Positions 63,778-64,000 of a stretch of 64,000 nucleotides of DNA are shown here, in pieces. Under the pieces are notes generated by a model. That model did no database searches. It worked only from the letters and a program-made list of their open reading frames with translations, and had not been told where the DNA came from. The translations under genes were made by a program, and so were the position numbers. The stretch is from Ciona savignyi (taxonomy: Eukaryota; Chordata; Ascidiacea; Phlebobranchia; Cionidae). The stretch spans positions 88,851 through 152,850 of the forward strand of contig CH001360.1 of NCBI GenBank assembly GCA_000149265.1, read 5' to 3'. Numbering within the stretch: the first letter of the stretch is position 1; each line of letters begins with the position of its first letter.

Positions 63778-64000
63778 GTGAGCTGTTTTGTTGATGTTGA
63801 TCCTTTTATTTGTTGGGATGAGATAAAAGACGGTATTCATATGAAAATGAAAGGGGCATTGTCACTTGGCTAATAGTAAAATTATTTCATGTCACTGTCG
63901 GATTACCTGAGCTCTTGCTGTTTGTTAATTTATAAAGACAGTGATTTGGCAATAATTTTTTCTGTTTTTGAGCAACACATTAAAACAGGTATAGGCAACA

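Overview
This is a window of animal nuclear DNA. Intron-split genes have GT-AG borders, the spacer DNA is AT-rich, and there are three N gaps. Many features point to an invertebrate chordate, most likely an ascidian tunicate such as Ciona: vertebrate-type orthologues (WDR18, SVIP, TMEM186, PHF10, LRMDA-like, FJX1, CLCA, collagen VI-like), very tight same-strand gene pairs, splice acceptors placed just before start codons (as expected for spliced-leader trans-splicing), and a dense load of short tRNA-derived repeats. The species assignment is an inference.

Layout. 1-2.1 kb (+): the 3' end of WDR18 (pre-60S ribosome assembly), then SVIP (p97/VCP adaptor) only 100 bp later. 4.3-5.7 kb (+): a single-exon group I nucleoside diphosphate kinase, then TMEM186 (complex I assembly), whose splice acceptor lies 14 nt after a poly(A) signal. 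5.9-13.2 kb (-): PHF10 (BAF45a, SWI/SNF chromatin remodelling) in 11 recognised exons, convergent with TMEM186. 13.6-14.3 kb (-): an intronless leucine-rich LRMDA-like gene. 15.9-35.7 kb (-): one 33-exon extracellular matrix gene of about 1183 residues, in the order signal peptide, vWA, short triple helix, vWA, Kunitz, vWA, acidic tail; all exon phases agree. 35.7-44.6 kb: a gene-free divergent intergenic region. 44.6-48.3 kb (+): FJX1 (four-jointed Golgi kinase) in five exons. 50.2 kb to beyond the right edge (+): a CLCA gene, 12 exons seen, cut off by the window.

Mobile DNA fills introns and spacers. There are about 30 copies of one tRNA-derived SINE family (called A here), about ten of a second Leu/Ser-tRNA-like family (B), several hAT-type MITEs with 8-bp target duplications, an 883-bp piggyBac-like element with TTAA duplications, and a 2.35-kb Kolobok-like transposon in a CLCA intron with 581-bp inverted repeats around a broken P2X7-C-terminal-like ORF and an opposing THAP-domain ORF.

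The genes do not form one pathway. The most notable points are two probable operon pairs, a Kunitz domain between the two C-terminal vWA domains of a collagen VI-like chain, a CLCA protein that has lost both histidines of its HExxH metalloprotease motif, the Kolobok-like element, and several places where repeats touch or copy splice sites.
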